Assembly (NCBI GenBank): GCA_963556195.1
Contig: OY744546.1
Span: 69,591,303 to 69,655,302 of the forward strand
Origin: Sepiola atlantica
Taxonomy: Eukaryota > Mollusca > Cephalopoda > Sepiida > Sepiolidae
Length of the DNA stretch: 64,000 nt
Direction: 5' to 3'
In this document: positions 1-11,332 of the stretch, in pieces
Position numbering within the stretch: position 1 is the first letter of the stretch
Layout: every line of letters starts with the position of its first letter
The notes under the pieces: generated by a model
Database searches by the model: none
The model's input: only the letters and a program-made list of their open reading frames with translations
What the model was told of the DNA's origin: nothing
Translations under genes and position numbers: made by a program

Positions 1-229
1 GAACCCCTTTCCCGGTTTCTGTCCACCTTATTGGTGACTGTCATTCGGGTTTTTTTTGCCATAGTCGCCACGCTAGGCACTGCGGCTTGGCGATGCTATT
101 TGCTCATAGCTAGGTGTCCACTAGCGACTAGTATTCCCAAATGGTCACCTATCTAGTACTGACTAGGCTAAATGTTGCTTAACTTTGGTCATCTAACGGG
201 AACCAGTGTGTCAACAGGATTATGCCGTA
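1..229 (-). repeat. 5S-rRNA-headed SINE-like element (truncated by window start)
   Basis: On the minus strand, 229 down to about 125 reads as a degenerate 5S rRNA. It has ACGGCATA near the 5' end, GATGACCAAAGTTAAGC, CTAGTCAGTACTAGAT and GGTGACCATTTGGGAATAC in 5S order. Sequence 1-124 is the non-5S body. This matches the SINE3 class, whose head is 5S-derived. It is too diverged to be a working 5S gene. Confidence 0.72.
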
Positions 230-349
230 TATATATATCACACAAACAACAAATAAAGAAAAAAAATGTTTTTAAACCATATACTTTCATTTTTTCCCTT
301 ACTCTTTATTCTCCGATTTTTCCTTTTCCTCATATTTTCATGTCATCAA

Positions 350-351
<2 letters not shown>

Positions 352-388
<37 letters not shown>
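352..388. repeat. (AT)n microsatellite
   Basis: A simple AT dinucleotide run. Similar runs recur through the window, many of them next to transposable-element ends. Confidence 0.9.
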
Positions 389-390
<2 letters not shown>

Positions 391-410
391 TTAGGCAAAC
401 ATTATTAAAT

Positions 411-705
411 AACACGGAGTGTCTTTGCTTGATAAGACTTTTTAAAATTTTTTTCAATTTTACAAATGGTTCATTTAGTGTTTCGGTCAAATTGCTGTAT
501 GTAAGTTCCGTGGGTTTCTTGTTCCATTTTCTTTCCTTTTTTCGCGAGTACTTTCGATTTGATTCGTCAAATCATCTTCAGGCGGTGTTAGTCTTGGTTT
601 CTTAAAAAAATATGTCTTAACTGTTGAGTTTTTTTTTTTATTATTATAACGGTCAGTAATTTACAACTTAAAATGAACGTCTATAATATTGAGATGTTAC
701 ATGAG
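411..705. other. no feature recognised
   Basis: AT-rich unique-looking sequence with T-rich runs; no coding or RNA signal seen. Confidence 0.5.
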
Positions 706-714
706 AACGTGATT

Positions 715-955
715 ATGTTCTGAGAGCGTGCAAGATTCAAAAGTTTAATTGCTTAACTGCTAAGAATTTGATCATGTCCCGAGTGCATTCAAGATTCAAA
801 AGTTTAATTGCTTCACCGTTAAGAATTTGATCATGTCCCGAGTGCATTCAAGATTCAAAAGTTTAATTGCTTAACCGCTAAGAATTTGATCATGTTCTGA
901 GTGCATTCAAGATTCAAAAGTTTAATTGCTTAACTGCTAAGAATTTGGTAAAGTT
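715..955 (+). repeat. 59-bp tandem repeat, four units
   Basis: The motif aagattcaaaagtttaatt starts at 732, 791, 850 and 909, an exact 59-bp period. The last unit's end (922-952) is inverted at 974-1003, so the array ends in a hairpin of about 30-bp arms. Confidence 0.9.
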
Positions 956-1009
956 TATTACTATGCTAGACATGTTACCAAATTCTTAGCCATTAAGCAA
1001 TTATTATTC

Positions 1010-2095
1010 ATATTATATGAATTAAGGAGGAAAAAAGAACTGAATTATATTGTACAGCAAGAATCTAAGAGAAATGATAGGGTAGTGGGCAAAGGGTTAG
1101 ATTATTGAGTAGAAGTGAAGATAAAGGGAGTTCAAAGAGTGGAAGGAGTAGGTGTATGCATGTTTTGAAATATACTAATGTAGAGTGGAGATAAATTTGA
1201 AAGTGGGAAAGATTAGCTATATTTTGTTTTGTTGTTGGGGGAGGGGTTGTTACATTTTGTTCTGTTGTGGGCATATATATGTGAAAAAACACACACACAC
1301 TCACATAGTCCTATCAGGCCTCACAGATATTACTGGTATGTTTAAGAGTTCTGCACCATGCATCAGTCTCGACTGTCCTTTTTGGTTGATGTTGCAAGTA
1401 TTTTTTGCAGTTGGGGCACATCCTTAACATTTCAGACCTGAGGTTTAGACAAGTGGTTGACAGAATTAATTTATATATAGATTATACCTTTGTGGACATC
1501 TATTATTTTAATCGATCATCGGCAGCATACAGCAATGCAGAGCTTGCATTCTTAAAAGCTGACTTCCGACGATGGAATAAAGCACATTGAAGATATTGCA
1601 TCATTAAAAATAAACGTCAGAATTCACAATGCCACTCTCCTGTGTTGCATGGATTGACGGCCGATGCACTGTGACTCGAAAGACCTCCGTCTTACACACA
1701 ATGAGCATAATGTATTAAAAGAAAGTTCACAATAATCGCCATTATATCAAGACGATCATTGAAATAATCCTATTGACAGTTATGTCAGGAAATTACCAAG
1801 AGAGGACATGGAGATGACGATGACAAACCAAACCCAAGCAAAATGCTTATCAGGATTTGAAGCTGCACATTCAATGCAGATGATTTAAAATATTATGCAT
1901 GAACAACCAACATCCCTTGTGCATTTCCTGTCAATTATATATTTTTTTACTAACTCGCACCCACCAGCATTGCCTATGCTTTCAGCCTTGAACCCCATAT
2001 TTCCATTCTAGCGTGTTTTTTTTTAATTTCTAAAATCAAGTAAATTATCGTCTTTCCTGTTTATGGATGTACAGCGCAAACGTAGACGCCACAAT
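1010..2095. other. no gene recognised
   Basis: Contains a short CA run near 1290. Small open frames here show no family resemblance that I recognise. Confidence 0.5.
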
Positions 2096-2104
2096 ATATT
2101 ATTG

Positions 2105-2710
2105 TAAAAAAAAACCCAAACAAGCCGCGCATGCGTGGTCCCCCTCTGTATGTGACTCGATGTGGCGAGTGTAAAATGCAATAAATTTGGGCAATTTGGG
2201 GCATTTTTGACCGCCCCTTTGACCCCCTGGGGGCGCGAACCAGAATTTTTCTGAGGTCAAGGATGCTCGTTTTATATCCAGAACAATTGCCTCTACATTT
2301 TGGCCAAGTTTCAGAAAAATTGAATGGATGTATCAAACATTATGGGAGAAAAGGGTCATTCTTTGCCATTTTGGGGGCTTTTTACCCCCTGGGGGCGCAA
2401 ACCAGATTTTGTCCAAAGTTAGCGATACTTATTTTCTATTAGGAACAATTGCCTCCATATTTTGGCCAAGTTTCAGAGAAATTGAATGGATGGATGAAAA
2501 GTTATGGGGCAAAAAATGTCATTTTTTGTTATTTCGGGGCCTTTTGATCCCCTGGGGAGCTAACCAAGGTCTTTTTCAAAAATCGGAGAACGTCACTTCC
2601 TAACCTCACCAAAGTTACAACTTCATGTAAAATTTCAGACAAATTGTTGTATGCAAAAGTAGTAAAAATGGAATGGAAACTCTCCATGAAAATTCAGATA
2701 CCTCCGATTT
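2105..2710 (+). repeat. dispersed repeat R1 with internal ~160-bp periodicity
   Basis: Inverted copy at 26492-26915. It contains a CCCCTGGGGGCGC-type motif and the phrase attttggccaagtttcag at 2297 and again at 2459 (162 bp apart), so it is built from repeated modules. Not coding; identity unknown. Confidence 0.75.
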
Positions 2711-2944
2711 TTGTTAAATTTCAACAATCTCCACCTCGTGAATGTCTTGATCAGACTTCATAGTTTTTCAAGAAGTTTTAAAAACTTTTTTTAAACAAAA
2801 GTCTTAGCTTTTTTTATTGCCTTTTTGAATGTATATATATTTGTTTTCAAGTAACATTGGTAAAGTTGATGTATATTAAGCGTATAGACAGAGACACCCG
2901 TGTCTACACGCATGCTCCTTATTCTTGTAATTTGCTACACATAT

Positions 2945-3474
2945 GACACATACTTATATTATCTTATCATTATATAAAGTCAGATATGTGCATATGTTTA
3001 TATTGTTCTATGTATAGGATTCAGTGTTAAACTAATAAACCGATCATTATGAATTTTGTAACACAGCTGCCCTGCATAAGAGTGGGTAATGTTGGCTATA
3101 TTTAGCTTAAGTAACTCTCATGCAAAAGACGCAAAGATGAGGAGGAAGCTCTTAATCAAAATTCAGATACCTCCGATTTCTGTGAAATTTTAACAATAGG
3201 TATAAGACATCAATTAATAAATATTCCCCAAATTTCAGTTACTTTGAAGTATTTTAAAGGGTTTTTAATGGTGCATAATATGAGCACACTCTCCCATTTG
3301 AAAATTAAAATATTTCAGATTTGCATTAAATTTGATCCATAGTCATTAGACACCAATGAAGCAAGATTCCCGAAATTTTAATTTCTTCTTAAGACCCCTT
3401 AAGCTTATGCCTTAAATTTTTCTCGTGGAATTAATTTTACCTGTCCTGGGACAGGTATTCTTCTTGTTAAAATA
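2945..3474 (+). mobile_element. Helitron-like non-autonomous element R2, copy 1
   Basis: The body (ccgatcattatgaattttg and so on) recurs at 16123-16720, 17700-18030, 35235-35420, 39402-40011 and 40020-40250. The 3' end has a perfect hairpin CCTGTCC-TG-GGACAGG followed by TATTCTTCTTG and a T. This fits the Helitron rule of a terminal hairpin, then CTRR, then host T. Confidence 0.6.
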
Positions 3475-3479
3475 TATAG

Positions 3480-3985
3480 GAAAAAAGCCTTAGGTAAACA
3501 AACGTTGATTAACACAGCTTTAGTATAATAGTGCAGTTGTCTCCCTTTTTTAGGGGTTTAATTGAGAAGATGGTTAAAAATGGAGATGCCCAAAGAAGCT
3601 TGACACGCAATCGCAATGTAACCATATCTGTTTTCAGAATCTGAATAACTTATGAATTGGTGCTGGTTCCGAATGTCCAGAATATAGTTTCATTTTCTTT
3701 GTGATTTCTCATGTCAAAATAGAATGAAAATAAAAATCCTGCATCTTTACTTAAAGGTTATATGAAATATCATCTTTATTCTAACATTTAAAATGCTTTA
3801 GAATAATAAAATTGGTAATTAAAAAAGAAATGCCGTGAGAAGAACCTTTTTAGGAGTAGGCGAACCTTGGAAGAAAGAAAAGAAATTCTTTCTCTTGTAA
3901 AATCTTTTATTGTAATGCACTTCTCGAGTAATCCTATGGAAGCCCATATATGCAAGAATTTCTATTAATTATATTTCAGGAATCT
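3480..3985. other. no feature recognised
   Basis: AT-rich DNA without a recognisable gene. Confidence 0.5.
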
Positions 3986-3989
3986 TGTA

Positions 3990-4838
3990 GATGAGGATTG
4001 ATTATTTGGATTATTCGACTACTGTTCTCATCTTAGATGTTACTCTCGTAGTTTTCCGTAGATGTTGTGATACTATGGATTTCAAAGAAACTCAAAACCC
4101 TGGACAATGGGAGGAAATGATTCACTAGAAAAGGAAAAGCTATCGGAAGTGAGATGAGTAAAAAGACAAGGGGGGGGTGGTCCGCCGAAATCTTTGGAAT
4201 TCTCGAGACAGGAGGACACCTCACAGTTGGTGGTTAATTTCCGGGTAGTCATCTTGGAGTGGCGGAGAGGGCGAGTCATTTTCCGCTTTTCTGTTTGTAT
4301 ACTTATGAACCAGCGGTCGACAGAGCGAAAGACGACACGGCCAGAACAAAAGATGAAGACGAACAGAAAACCACGGAACACAAACGTTGGGGTCGGCAAT
4401 GGTTCTACAATGTAAGCTTCATCTTCTTCAGTTGCGTATTGCCGAACTTGACTATTTGTACGGAATTTCGAACTGAACCCTTTATTTAATCCACGGGGAT
4501 AAATTGTTCTCATTCCGTCAGCCATGACCGAGTAAAATCCTTAAATAATTCTTTATTATATTCTTAGTATCGCCTTAACTGAGTGTTGAACTTTCAACCC
4601 CCAGAAGACGATTACTTAGCACTGTATCCATGGCGCTACGGGTCCATGTGGGCAATCTACGTCTGTGGATCAAATAAAGGGTTCAGTATAAAATTCCATA
4701 TGATTAAAAAATCTGACATAAAGATTCCCGAGTTTAACAAGACACACGTGAAGAAGGTTGGAGAACGCATCGACCAAAATATTGTAAGAATAACATCCAT
4801 AGATGAGGACAGTGGTTAGAATAATACTAATAATACAA
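3990..4838. repeat. foldback element with tRNA-like core, family FB, copy 1 (degenerate)
   Basis: Outer arms around 4000-4050 (gactactgttctcatctta) and 4768-4838 are inverted copies. Inner arms around 4430-4500 and 4672-4735 both carry the aaataaagggttc motif in inverse orientation. A tRNA-like minus-strand core lies at 4567-4640. Related copies are at 14415-14600, 21221-21826 and 32567-33050. Confidence 0.6.
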
Positions 4839-5549
4839 ATTTCTATTATAGTTGAGTATTTTTTTGTCTGTCAGTTGGTTATTTGGAAGTTTGGCTTGAA
4901 GCATCCTTGATAGTAGTCTAAAAATGTTAATCTGGTCAGCAGAAAGGGAGGGGAGATCAAAGTATTAAGTAGCTAGATAGCGGACAAATACAAAACACAA
5001 ACAAAGGAATGTCTGTTTTATATGCTGGCATGTATTGGACGGTTTTTAGAAATTGCGTTTCAAACTAACCTATCTCTGGACAGGTCTATATTTATCCCTC
5101 TCTCTCTCTCAAATTCATCTTTATAACTTCCTCCCATGTTTTCCTTGGCCTGTCAACTGACTTTGCTATCTTAACTGCTCTACATTTACTAACCCAAGCA
5201 CCCTCATTCATTCTTTCTATGTGACCAAACTAATGAACTCCCCTGTTTTGCACAGATTTTACCTTCCTCTGAGGTCATCAGATCTAAACCTGTCTTTAAG
5301 ACTCGCATTACACATCTATTGTATAATTCTCATATCATTTCTCTCCATGTAACATATATCCTCAACCCTCACTGACCAGGTTTTATTTTCAGACATCATC
5401 ACACTTTGCACATATGTCTGATTGACAGTGGTAACGCTCTGCTGGTTAGTAATGGCAGAAGTTCCCTGAACTTACTCCATCCACTTTAAACTCTTGCAAT
5501 CACACTAGCACCTGCTCCTACCCGGCTTCATAGGTATCACAAAGATAAC

Positions 5550-5875
5550 AAAACTTCTGGGTCCTGGGTATGACCTTAAAAAAACATCCAGTGGTGAGGC
5601 CTCCATTTTGGGAGCTGTGGGGAATGTGGAGTTGCCCCTTAGTTGCCATTGCTCCCAGGTCCACTCTGGCTTGGAGTGGTAGTACCTGTAAGGACCCCAT
5701 CTATGGGTCAAATAGAATAACCAAACTAAACCAAACACCGTGAATGAATACTTGAACATATAAAGAACTTGAAGCATAAAAAATTTCACCAAAATGATCG
5801 GATTTGGCATTAAATAACCCGAAAAGGGTTGATATACAAAAAAAACAAAGCAACCAAACCAAACCAAAACTTCTG
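5550..5875 (+). mobile_element. SINE family S1, short copy, with 10-bp target duplication
   Basis: The element is 5560-5865. It is flanked by the direct repeat aaaacttctg at 5550-5559 and 5866-5875 and sits in the LA LINE. It holds the S1 body (ggtagtacctg region) and one copy of the S1/LINE tail (cattaaataacccgaaaagg). Confidence 0.8.
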
Positions 5876-6043
5876 AACAACATTAATAACCTCGTCATCC
5901 AAATACATTTTCTCCACATCTGAGTTTTCATCCATTTCCATTGTATTACACTTCTTGTAAACTAACTGATTATCATCCTTCAACCTACCTGTAATTCCAC
6001 TGCACTTTTTGTGTATCCAATGCCTACAAGTACCGCATCAAAT

Positions 6044-6979
6044 TCAGTTTGTGAACTGGTGATACCAGATCAGGCTGCCCTGTGGCTCCCTGAGACGAAA
6101 TTCACCTACATTGACGTTTTTGTTTTTTTTTGTTTTTTTTTTGTAAAACTTAATTGTGTTCTACAAAACCAAAAACAAAAACAATAGCCCCTCTCCCTTT
6201 CTCCCTCCCCTTTTTTATTTTATTTTTAGAACTTGAAGCATAAATCTTTTACTATAATGACCAGATTCGGCATTAAATAACCCAAAAAGGGTTGATATGC
6301 CGTAAAACAAAACTACCAAACCAAAAACGATGATTAAACATTTGAAGATATAAAGAACTTGAAGCATAAAAACTTTTACTATAATGACCAGATTCGGCAT
6401 TAAATAACCCAAAAAGGGTTGATATGCCGTAAAACAAAACTACCAAACCAAAAACGATGATTAAACATTTGAAGATATAAAGAACTTGAAGCATAAAAAC
6501 TTTTACTATAATGACCAGATTCGGCATTAAATAACCCAAAAAGGGTTGATATGCCGTAAAACAAAACTACCAAACCAAAAACGATGATTAAACATTTGAA
6601 GATATAAAGAACTTGAAGCATAAAAACTTTTACTATAATGACCAGATTCGGCATTAAATAACCCAAAAAGGGTTGATATGCCGTAAAACAAAACTACCAA
6701 ACCAAAAACGATGATTAAACATTTGAAGATATAAAGAACTTGAAGCATAAAAACTTTTACTATAATGACCAGATTCGGCATTAAATAACCCAAAAAGGGT
6801 TGATATGCCGTAAAACAAAACTACCAAACCAAAAACGATGATTAAACATTTGAAGATATAAAGAACTTGAAGCATAAAAACTTTTACTATAATGACCAGA
6901 TTCGGCATTAAATAACCCAAAAAGGGTTGATATGCCGTAAAACAAAACTACCAAACCATACCAAACCTCAGTTTGTGAA
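6044..6979 (+). mobile_element. SINE family S1 with expanded 127-bp tail repeats
   Basis: The element 6056-6967 starts CTGGTGATACCAGATCAGG and is flanked by tcagtttgtgaa at 6044-6055 and 6968-6979. After the head comes a T-rich, then pyrimidine-rich stretch. From 6230 there are about 5.7 head-to-tail copies of a 127-bp unit containing the tail cattaaataacccaaaaagg. The overlapping 88-residue open frames on the minus strand are products of this repeat, not genes. Confidence 0.85.
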
Positions 6980-7127
6980 AAGAGTTAAGAGCAACTGTGT
7001 TACCTTTCCCCTTTCTGGGGATTTTCCAACGCTACAACCCGACTGATCATCGCTTTGGTCTTTGAAACATTCACTATCAGACCTTTACTTTTCATAGCAT
7101 TCCTCCGAGTCTAAAAGAAAGCAACAG

Positions 7128-7514
7128 GTGGAACCAAGAGAGGAAAATATTATCATTGTGCCTCCTACTCAACCGGTTGCCCCCATCCAAGATACACTAC
7201 CACAGTCAAAAACAAGTGATGCAACTGAATCTACTCGGGAAAAGAAAGTGATCCGAAAAGATCCAAATAAAAAATCTCCGTGCAAAGAGCCTCCAGGTAA
7301 AAATCGTGAATCTGAGAAAAAAGAAAAATCACCTCAAAAACCAAAACTAAAAATCAGAGTGAACTTGACACAAAACCGATTTGAGGCACTGGACATGATG
7401 AAAACAGAGGATGAAAACTCTGGAAACAAAGCAAAAAGAACCCCCAATCAAAATATAAACCATGGGACAAAAAATAATCCAATGGAATTGTCGCGGTTTA
7501 AAAGCAAATCTTAA
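7128..7514 (+). pseudogene. LINE ORF1 C-terminal fragment
   Basis: 128 residues, Lys/Glu/Pro-rich with a NRFEALDMMK phrase, common near the C terminus of jockey/I-type ORF1 proteins ahead of ORF2. The upstream zinc-knuckle region is missing. It overlaps the ORF2 start at 7462, an arrangement typical of these LINEs. Confidence 0.6.
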
Positions 7515-7653
7515 CGAATTGCTCTTATTACTGACGCAGAAATCTCCCACAATTATTTGTCTCCAACAAACTTTCCTCAAACAAGAGGACAATATCAAAA
7601 TTAAAAATTATCAGATATTCAGCCACATCCATGATACTGGACTCAGAGCCTAA
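7462..7653 (+). pseudogene. LINE ORF2 start, apurinic-type endonuclease domain fragment
   Basis: 63 residues beginning MGQKIIQWNCRGLKANLNEL and then PTIICLQQTFL. This is the N-terminal strand-helix-strand of the exonuclease-endonuclease-phosphatase fold of non-LTR retrotransposons: the WNCRG Asn is present, and the usual metal-binding Glu of CLQET is Gln here. The protein is cut off where the tail repeats begin, so it has no reverse transcriptase. Confidence 0.85.
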
Positions 7654-7670
7654 CAACCAAACTAAAACAC

Positions 7671-8033
7671 GATGAATAAATATTTGAAGCATAAAAACTT
7701 TTACCAAAATGACCGGATTTGGCATTAAATAACCCGAAAAGGGTTGATATGCCATAAAACAAAACAACCAAACTAAAACACGATGAATAAATATTTGAAG
7801 ACATAAAGAACTTGAAGCATAAAAACTTTTACCAAAATGACCGGATTTGGCATTAAATAACCCGAAAAGGGTTGATATGCCATAAAACAAAACAACCAAA
7901 CTAAAACACGATGAATAAATATTTGAAGACATAAAGAACTTGAAGCATAAAAACTTTTACCAAAATGACCGGATTTGGCATTAAATAATCCGAAAAGGGT
8001 TGATATGCCATAAAACAAAACAACCACACCAAA
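7671..8033 (+). repeat. ~127-bp tail units, three copies
   Basis: Repeat starts at 7671, 7782 and 7910. The first unit lacks about 17 bp. They are homologous to the array at 6230-6960 with consistent differences (ccggatttgg against ccagattcgg), so this array expanded separately. Confidence 0.85.
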
Positions 8034-8140
8034 CCGAGTCTAAAAGAGAGAATTAAAGAGATAGAAAAGGAAAGAGAATCAAAAATGGAACAGCTTGATT
8101 AAAATCCGTCCAGGTGAGAGAGAGGAGAGATCAAAGAACT

Positions 8141-9089
8141 CATATTTATGTTTAGAATAGCATTTTCTTTGGTCTGTCACATTTATGTTTAGAATAGCAT
8201 TTTCTTTGGTCTGTCATATTTATGTTTAGAATAGCATTTTCTTTGGTCTGTCATATTTATGTTTAGAATAGCATTTTCTTTGGTCTGTCATATTTATGTT
8301 TAGAATAGCATTTTCTTTGGTCTGTCATATTTATGTTTAGAATAGCATTTTCTTTGGTCTGTCACATTTATGTTTAGAATAGCATTTTCTTTGGTCTGTC
8401 ATATTTATGTTTAGAATAGCATTTTCTTTGGTCTGTCATATTTATGTTTAGAATAGCATTTTCTTTGGTCTGTCATATTTATGTTTAGAATAGCATTTTC
8501 TTTGGTCTGTCATATTTATGTTTAGAATAGCATTTTCTTTGGTCTGTCATATTTATGTTTAGAATAGCATTTTCTTTGGTCTGTCATATTTATGTTTAGA
8601 ATAGCATTTTCTTTGGTCTGTCATATTTATGTTTAGAATAGCATTTTCTTTGGTCTGTCATATTTATGTTTAGAATAACATTTTCTTTGGTCTGTCATAT
8701 TTATGTTTAGAATAGCATTTTCTTTGGTCTGTCATATTTATGTTTAGAATAACATTTTCTTTGGTCTGTCATATTTATGTTTAGAATAGCATTTTCTTTG
8801 GTCTGTCACATTTATGTTTAGAATAGCATTTTCTTTGGTCTGTCACATTTATGTTTAGAATATCATTTTCTTTGGTCTGTCATATTTATGTTTAGAATAC
8901 CATTTTCTTTGGTCTGTCATATTTATGTTTAGAATAGCATTTTCTTTGGTCTGTCATATTTATGTTTAGAATAGCATTTTCTTTGGTCTGTCACATTATG
9001 TTTAGAATATCATTTTCTTTGGTCTGTCATATTTATGTTTAGAATACCATTTTCTTTGGTCTGTCATATTTATGTTATGAATAGCATTT
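8141..9089 (+). repeat. 37-bp minisatellite, about 25 units
   Basis: The unit is tatttatgtttagaatagca then ttttctttggtctgtca, highly homogeneous. A few variants (aacatt, atcatt, accatt, cacattt) are shared by neighbouring units. Diverged copies continue to about 9175. Confidence 0.93.
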
Positions 9090-9175
9090 TTGGATGTGTC
9101 CATGTATCTCTGTCCACGTGTTCGTTGGTCTATCATGCTTAAGTTTGAAACTTTGAAATACCATTTTCTGAGGGT

Positions 9176-9529
9176 AAAAGATTACTGGTGCCAAAGAAGT
9201 CTTGTGTCTCATACGTATCTATTTGTCAAAGATGACACACGGATTTATACATTGGCAGCGGAAGAAATGTGGCATCTTCGGATACGGGCTGTTCAGCCAC
9301 AATCTCAATGATTCTGCTGCATACGGGCTTCTCTGCGAATCTGTCACAATCTGTCATCAATAAAATACGAAGGCAAATGTCACTTGCCTCTCGGATTCGT
9401 ATGGTTTCTATGGTTTTGAGGACGAATTTCCATGGCGAATTTTGTAACAAGAGGTTACCGCACGACCTACTGTTTTTCTGAGGCTTTATTATCATCATAT
9501 TTGGTTTAACATCTGTTTAACATGCTGCC
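9176..9529. other. no gene recognised
   Basis: Overlapping open frames of 70-90 residues exist on both strands; none resembles a known family. Confidence 0.4.
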
Positions 9530-10812
9530 ACGTGTTGGACGCCTTTTAGAAATTGGCTTCTAAAATTGAGTTATAGAAATTGAGTTTCAAACTAACCCAT
9601 CTCTGGCCAAGTCTTTATTTATACCTCTTTCTTTCAAATTCATCCTTATCACTTCCTCCCATCTTTTCTTTGGCCTTCCCTGGTGATACCAGATCAGGCT
9701 GCCCTGTGGCTCCCTGAGACGAAATTCACCTACATTGACGTTTTTTTTTTTTTTTGTTTTTTTTTTTTTGTTTGTAAAACTTAATTATGTTCTACAAAAC
9801 CAAAAACAAAAACAACAGCCCCTCTCCCTTTCTCCCTCCCCTTTTTTATTTTTATTTTTCCTACCCTACTCCCGGTCCTGCCTGGATATGACCTTAAACT
9901 ACATCCGATGGTGAGATCCGGCTTACGGACTTTGGGGAATGTGGAGCCTCCTCTTAATTACCATTGCTCCCAGGTCCACCCTGACCCGGAGTGGTAGTAC
10001 CTGTTAGGGTCCCAACTATGGGTTAAATAGAAACAGATATTAAAAGGGGAAAGAAACAAGAAAGAGAAGAAAACAAGACCAGATTCGGCATTAAATAACC
10101 CAAAAAGGGTTGATATGCCGTAAAACAAAACTACCAAACCAAAAACCCTGATTAAACATTTGAAGATATAAAGAACTTGAAGCATAAAAACTTTCACTAT
10201 AATGACCAGATTCGGCATTAAATAACCCAAAAAGGGTTGATATGCCGTAAAACAAAACTACCAAACTACCTTGGCCTTCCCCTGCCAACTGACCCTGCTA
10301 TCACAACTGTTCTACATCTACTAACCCAGGCACTGCCATCCATTCTTTCAACATGACCAATGAACTCTCCTGTTCTGCACACATTTCCCTATGCTGTCCA
10401 GATCTAATCTTCCTCTAAGGTCATCAGATCTAAGCTTGCCTTTAAGATTCACATTACACATCGATCATATCATTCTCATATCATTTCTTTCCATGCAACA
10501 CATATCCTCAACCCTTACTGGCCAGGTTTCGTTTCCATACATCATCACACTGGCTACACATGTCTGATAGACTCTTCCTTTGGGCGATAGTGGTAACGCT
10601 CTGCTGGTTAGTAATGGCAGAAGTCCTCTGAACTTACTCCATCCACTGCTAATTCTTGCAATCACACTAGCACCTGCTCCACCCTTTGCTCCAATGGTGT
10701 CACCAAGGTAACACAACTTCTGAACGACCTCAATAGCTTCGACATCCAAATATATTTTCTTCAAATTTGAGTTCTCATTTGTCTCCATTGTCTTACACCA
10801 CTTAATGTTCAT
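9530..10812 (-). pseudogene. LINE family LA, reverse transcriptase C-terminal end, copy 2, split by a SINE
   Basis: 10282-10812 on the minus strand encodes a 115-residue LINE fragment with YLGDTIGAKGGAGASVIARI, SSGWSKFRGLLPLLTSRALP and VMMYGNETWPVRVEDMCCME in order. It continues at 9530-9680 after the SINE. It represents the segment after the reverse transcriptase catalytic core. No YADD box is present, so this is a dead fragment. Confidence 0.8.
9670..10281 (+). mobile_element. SINE family S1, full copy with 11-bp target duplication
   Basis: The element 9681-10270 is flanked by ttggccttccc at 9670-9680 and 10271-10281 inside the LA LINE. Order: head (tggtgataccagatcagg), T-rich linker, pyrimidine-rich block, body (ggtagtacctg), then a purine-rich stretch and 1.5 copies of the 127-bp tail. 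Confidence 0.85.
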
Positions 10813-11332
10813 TATTTTTATTTACTGTTAAATATTATAATATTTTTGTCGCTGTCCCTACCGTCTTCCCCGTTTGATCAAGAACTGCTGATAGTTTTTC
10901 CTCTCCCTGAACTAAACCCAGCATTATTTTACTAAGTTTTCATTGCTAAATGCATAGATTAAATGGACATATCTTAAGAATAGTGTTGTAAAGGTCATGA
11001 TTAGCATAAATACGAAACTAATATGAAGGGAAGTAATCAGGTATTGACTATATACGAAAGTACGTATATAAGACGGGCAGTGATATCTGGACGGCAGTGA
11101 AGAGTCAACGTCTCTACTTCCTACCGGATCCCTGTTAAACGTAAACCACTCGGCGTATTCTTAATTTAGTATGTCCTATGTAATTTAGGATATAGCAAAT
11201 AGCCATTCTTGTTAAACTTATAGTAAAAAAATAAGGTGAATATTGACACAATGGATATGTTAGGGGTTGCTTTTTTCTAATCCATGGAGTCTCAGATCAT
11301 GTGACGATTATGATTTTTTTAATTTATTTATT
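10813..11332. other. no feature recognised
   Basis: Unique-looking AT-rich DNA. Confidence 0.5.

Larger units (their letters stand above)
5040..7104 (-). pseudogene. LINE family LA, reverse transcriptase C-terminal end, broken and carrying nested SINEs
   Basis: The minus strand gives degenerate matches to the end of a non-LTR polyprotein. DNA matches the better copy at 10282-10812 (YLGDT, ARISSGWSKF, LTSRALPLSPKGRVYQ, ETWPVRVEDM). It is interrupted by SINE insertions at 5560-5865 and 6056-6967, each with target-site duplications, and abuts another insertion at 7119. Such C-terminal phrases are typical of RTE/L2-type LINEs; the exact clade is not resolved. Confidence 0.7.
7105..8047 (+). mobile_element. 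internally deleted LINE carrying the S1 SINE tail, 14-bp target duplication
   Basis: The insert 7119-8033 is flanked by ccgagtctaaaaga at 7105-7118 and 8034-8047. Its left part encodes the end of a LINE ORF1 and the start of an ORF2 endonuclease. At about 7650 it jumps to three copies of the ~127-bp tail unit otherwise seen in S1 SINEs. It is a dead deletion derivative, yet it moved as a unit. Confidence 0.85.

Noticed and set aside
4082..4525. 147-residue minus-strand ORF
   Set aside because: Lies across the arms of a foldback repeat and has no recognisable domain.
6215..6920. Series of 88-residue minus-strand ORFs
   Set aside because: Identical frames repeated every 127 bp; they come from the S1 tail array.
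8141..9089. CRISPR-like array
   Set aside because: Units are directly adjacent with no unique spacers; a eukaryotic minisatellite.
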